From assembly GCA_949752795.1 (NCBI GenBank), contig CATKHW010000422.1, forward strand, positions 2,542,001-2,606,000: DNA of 64,000 nucleotides, read 5' to 3'. This DNA is from Hyperoodon ampullatus. Taxonomy: Eukaryota > Chordata > Mammalia > Artiodactyla > Ziphiidae. The notes below the pieces were generated by a model, which was given only the letters and a program-made list of their open reading frames with translations, ran no database searches and had not been told where the DNA came from. Shown piece by piece: positions 63,301 through 64,000 of the stretch; the stretch's first letter is position 1; each line of letters opens with the position of its first letter. The position numbers and the translations under genes were made by a program.

Positions 63301-64000
63301 CTTGGCCAAAAAGGGCGTATGCGTTTTCTCCTGAATATATTCAGGAGAAAACGCATACGCCCTTTTTGGCCAAGCAAGCAAGCGGGCAATGCAAATCTGC
63401 ACTACAAAGTGATACAAAGAAGTATCACTTCCCACCGGTCAAAAGGGACATCCACAAAATGTGTAAAAACCAGAAAGGCAAGACAGGCCCTGGAGAACAG
63501 GGAGCCTTGTTATGCTGATGTGTGGGATGTAAATTGCCAACTGCCTCTCTGGAGGAGTGCATTGTGTTCCCTGAAACAAGTAAACAACAGAACTAGAGAG
63601 CCAAGGGCACTTCCAGTCTAGGGAATATACCTTGGGAAAACTGAAAATCAATAAGACAGAGCCACCCCTAAATTTAGGGCTGCACTGCTTACAAGGACCT
63701 CAACTTGGGTACACCTTAAATATCCCAGGAAATATAAAAATGGTTCAAAAAATTGTGGTACTTACGTACGATGGAATATCCCTCAGCCATGAAATCAATG
63801 TCATAAGACCAGTAGCAGCAAAATGGGTGGATTCAAGTACGATGATTCTAAGTGAAATAAGTCACACAGAAAAAGAAACTTATCACAAGATATCACTTAA
63901 GAAGATCCTGTAAACATGGCTACACTTGAACTGAGTTAGGAAAGAGAAGAATGTCTCACATTTAGAAAACAATCTTATGCCTGCTTTAGGGGGAAGGAGA
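63301..64000 (+). repeat. Satellite unit U37 (partial, mosaic)
   Basis: The palindrome is perfect and is followed by the same 10-bp hairpin-making insertion as in U28 and U32. The end of the 93-codon frame is also of the U28 type (cacttaagaagatcc), but gatgtgtgggatg is of the U24/U35 type. This indicates a recombinant unit. The window ends in the L1 3' UTR relic. Confidence 0.9.
63409..63428. repeat. New hairpin made by 10-bp insertion (U37)
   Basis: This is a third copy of the structure, in a unit that lies outside the 6,966-bp duplication. The insertion must predate or have spread beyond that duplication. Confidence 0.95.

Larger units (their letters stand above)
1..64000 (+). repeat. Common cetacean satellite array, about 1,739-bp units
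   Basis: The entire window is a direct tandem array. A landmark (the start of the short motif cttgggaaaactg) recurs at 772, 2510, 4250, 5989, 7728, 9467 and so on to 63632, 37 times, nearly always 1,737-1,740 bp apart. Exceptions are 1,981 bp where a SINE is inserted, 1,734 bp near 34 kb, and 1,747-1,749 bp where a 10-bp insertion occurs. All units have the same orientation and differ by scattered substitutions and small indels. Unit length, the L1-derived content and the CHR-type SINE fit the common cetacean satellite, a major heterochromatin component of whales. The family name is recalled, not searched. Units below are numbered from the start of each palindrome. Confidence 0.93.

Noticed and set aside
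1..64000. CRISPR-like or prokaryotic repeat system
   Set aside because: The repeat period is about 1.74 kb with no spacers. The L1 and SINE content shows a mammalian genome.

Overview
The whole 64 kb is one head-to-tail satellite array with no unique sequence and no gene I can support. A motif block returns every 1,736-1,749 bp from end to end, usually every 1,739 bp. From memory, this matches the common cetacean satellite (about 1.7 kb in most whales, about 1.58 kb in delphinids). A single retroposon interrupts the array at 18,681-18,907, and it is a CHR-type SINE, a family of whales and hippos. Together these point to heterochromatin of a non-delphinid cetacean. I cannot name the species.

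Anatomy of one unit, using the unit at 2,189-3,928 as reference. (1) A 74-bp palindrome with no spacer, 2,189-2,262. (2) A decayed LINE-1 ORF2 3' segment, 2,263-2,791. (3) An L1 3' UTR, 2,792-3,136, ending in an A-rich tail at 3,137-3,154. (4) About 540 bp that I cannot assign. (5) A second, more upstream piece of L1 ORF2 that runs into the next palindrome (equivalent to about 1,945-2,188). The palindrome therefore sits as an insertion inside an L1 ORF2 relic. L1 ancestry of cetacean satellites has been reported (Kapitonov, Holmquist and Jurka 1998, cited from memory). I have not seen the palindrome described and could not search for it.

Layout: a partial unit U0 (1-450), 36 complete units U1-U36, and a partial unit U37 (63,301-64,000). 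Larger repeats lie on top of the monomer period. U5-U7 match U8-U10 (three-unit period, about 5,217 bp). Part of U13-U15 matches U17-U19 (offset 6,951 bp). U26-U29 are nearly identical to U30-U33 (four-unit period, 6,966 bp, a very young duplication). Most of U23-U25 matches U34-U36 (offset 19,149 bp). U11 carries the SINE.

The array is best read as non-coding structural DNA evolving by unequal exchange and template switching. Its open frames are L1 relics, reverse-strand shadows or palindrome artefacts. The points that most deserve follow-up are the conserved palindrome, a 10-bp insertion that builds a new hairpin in three units, and the nested recent duplications.
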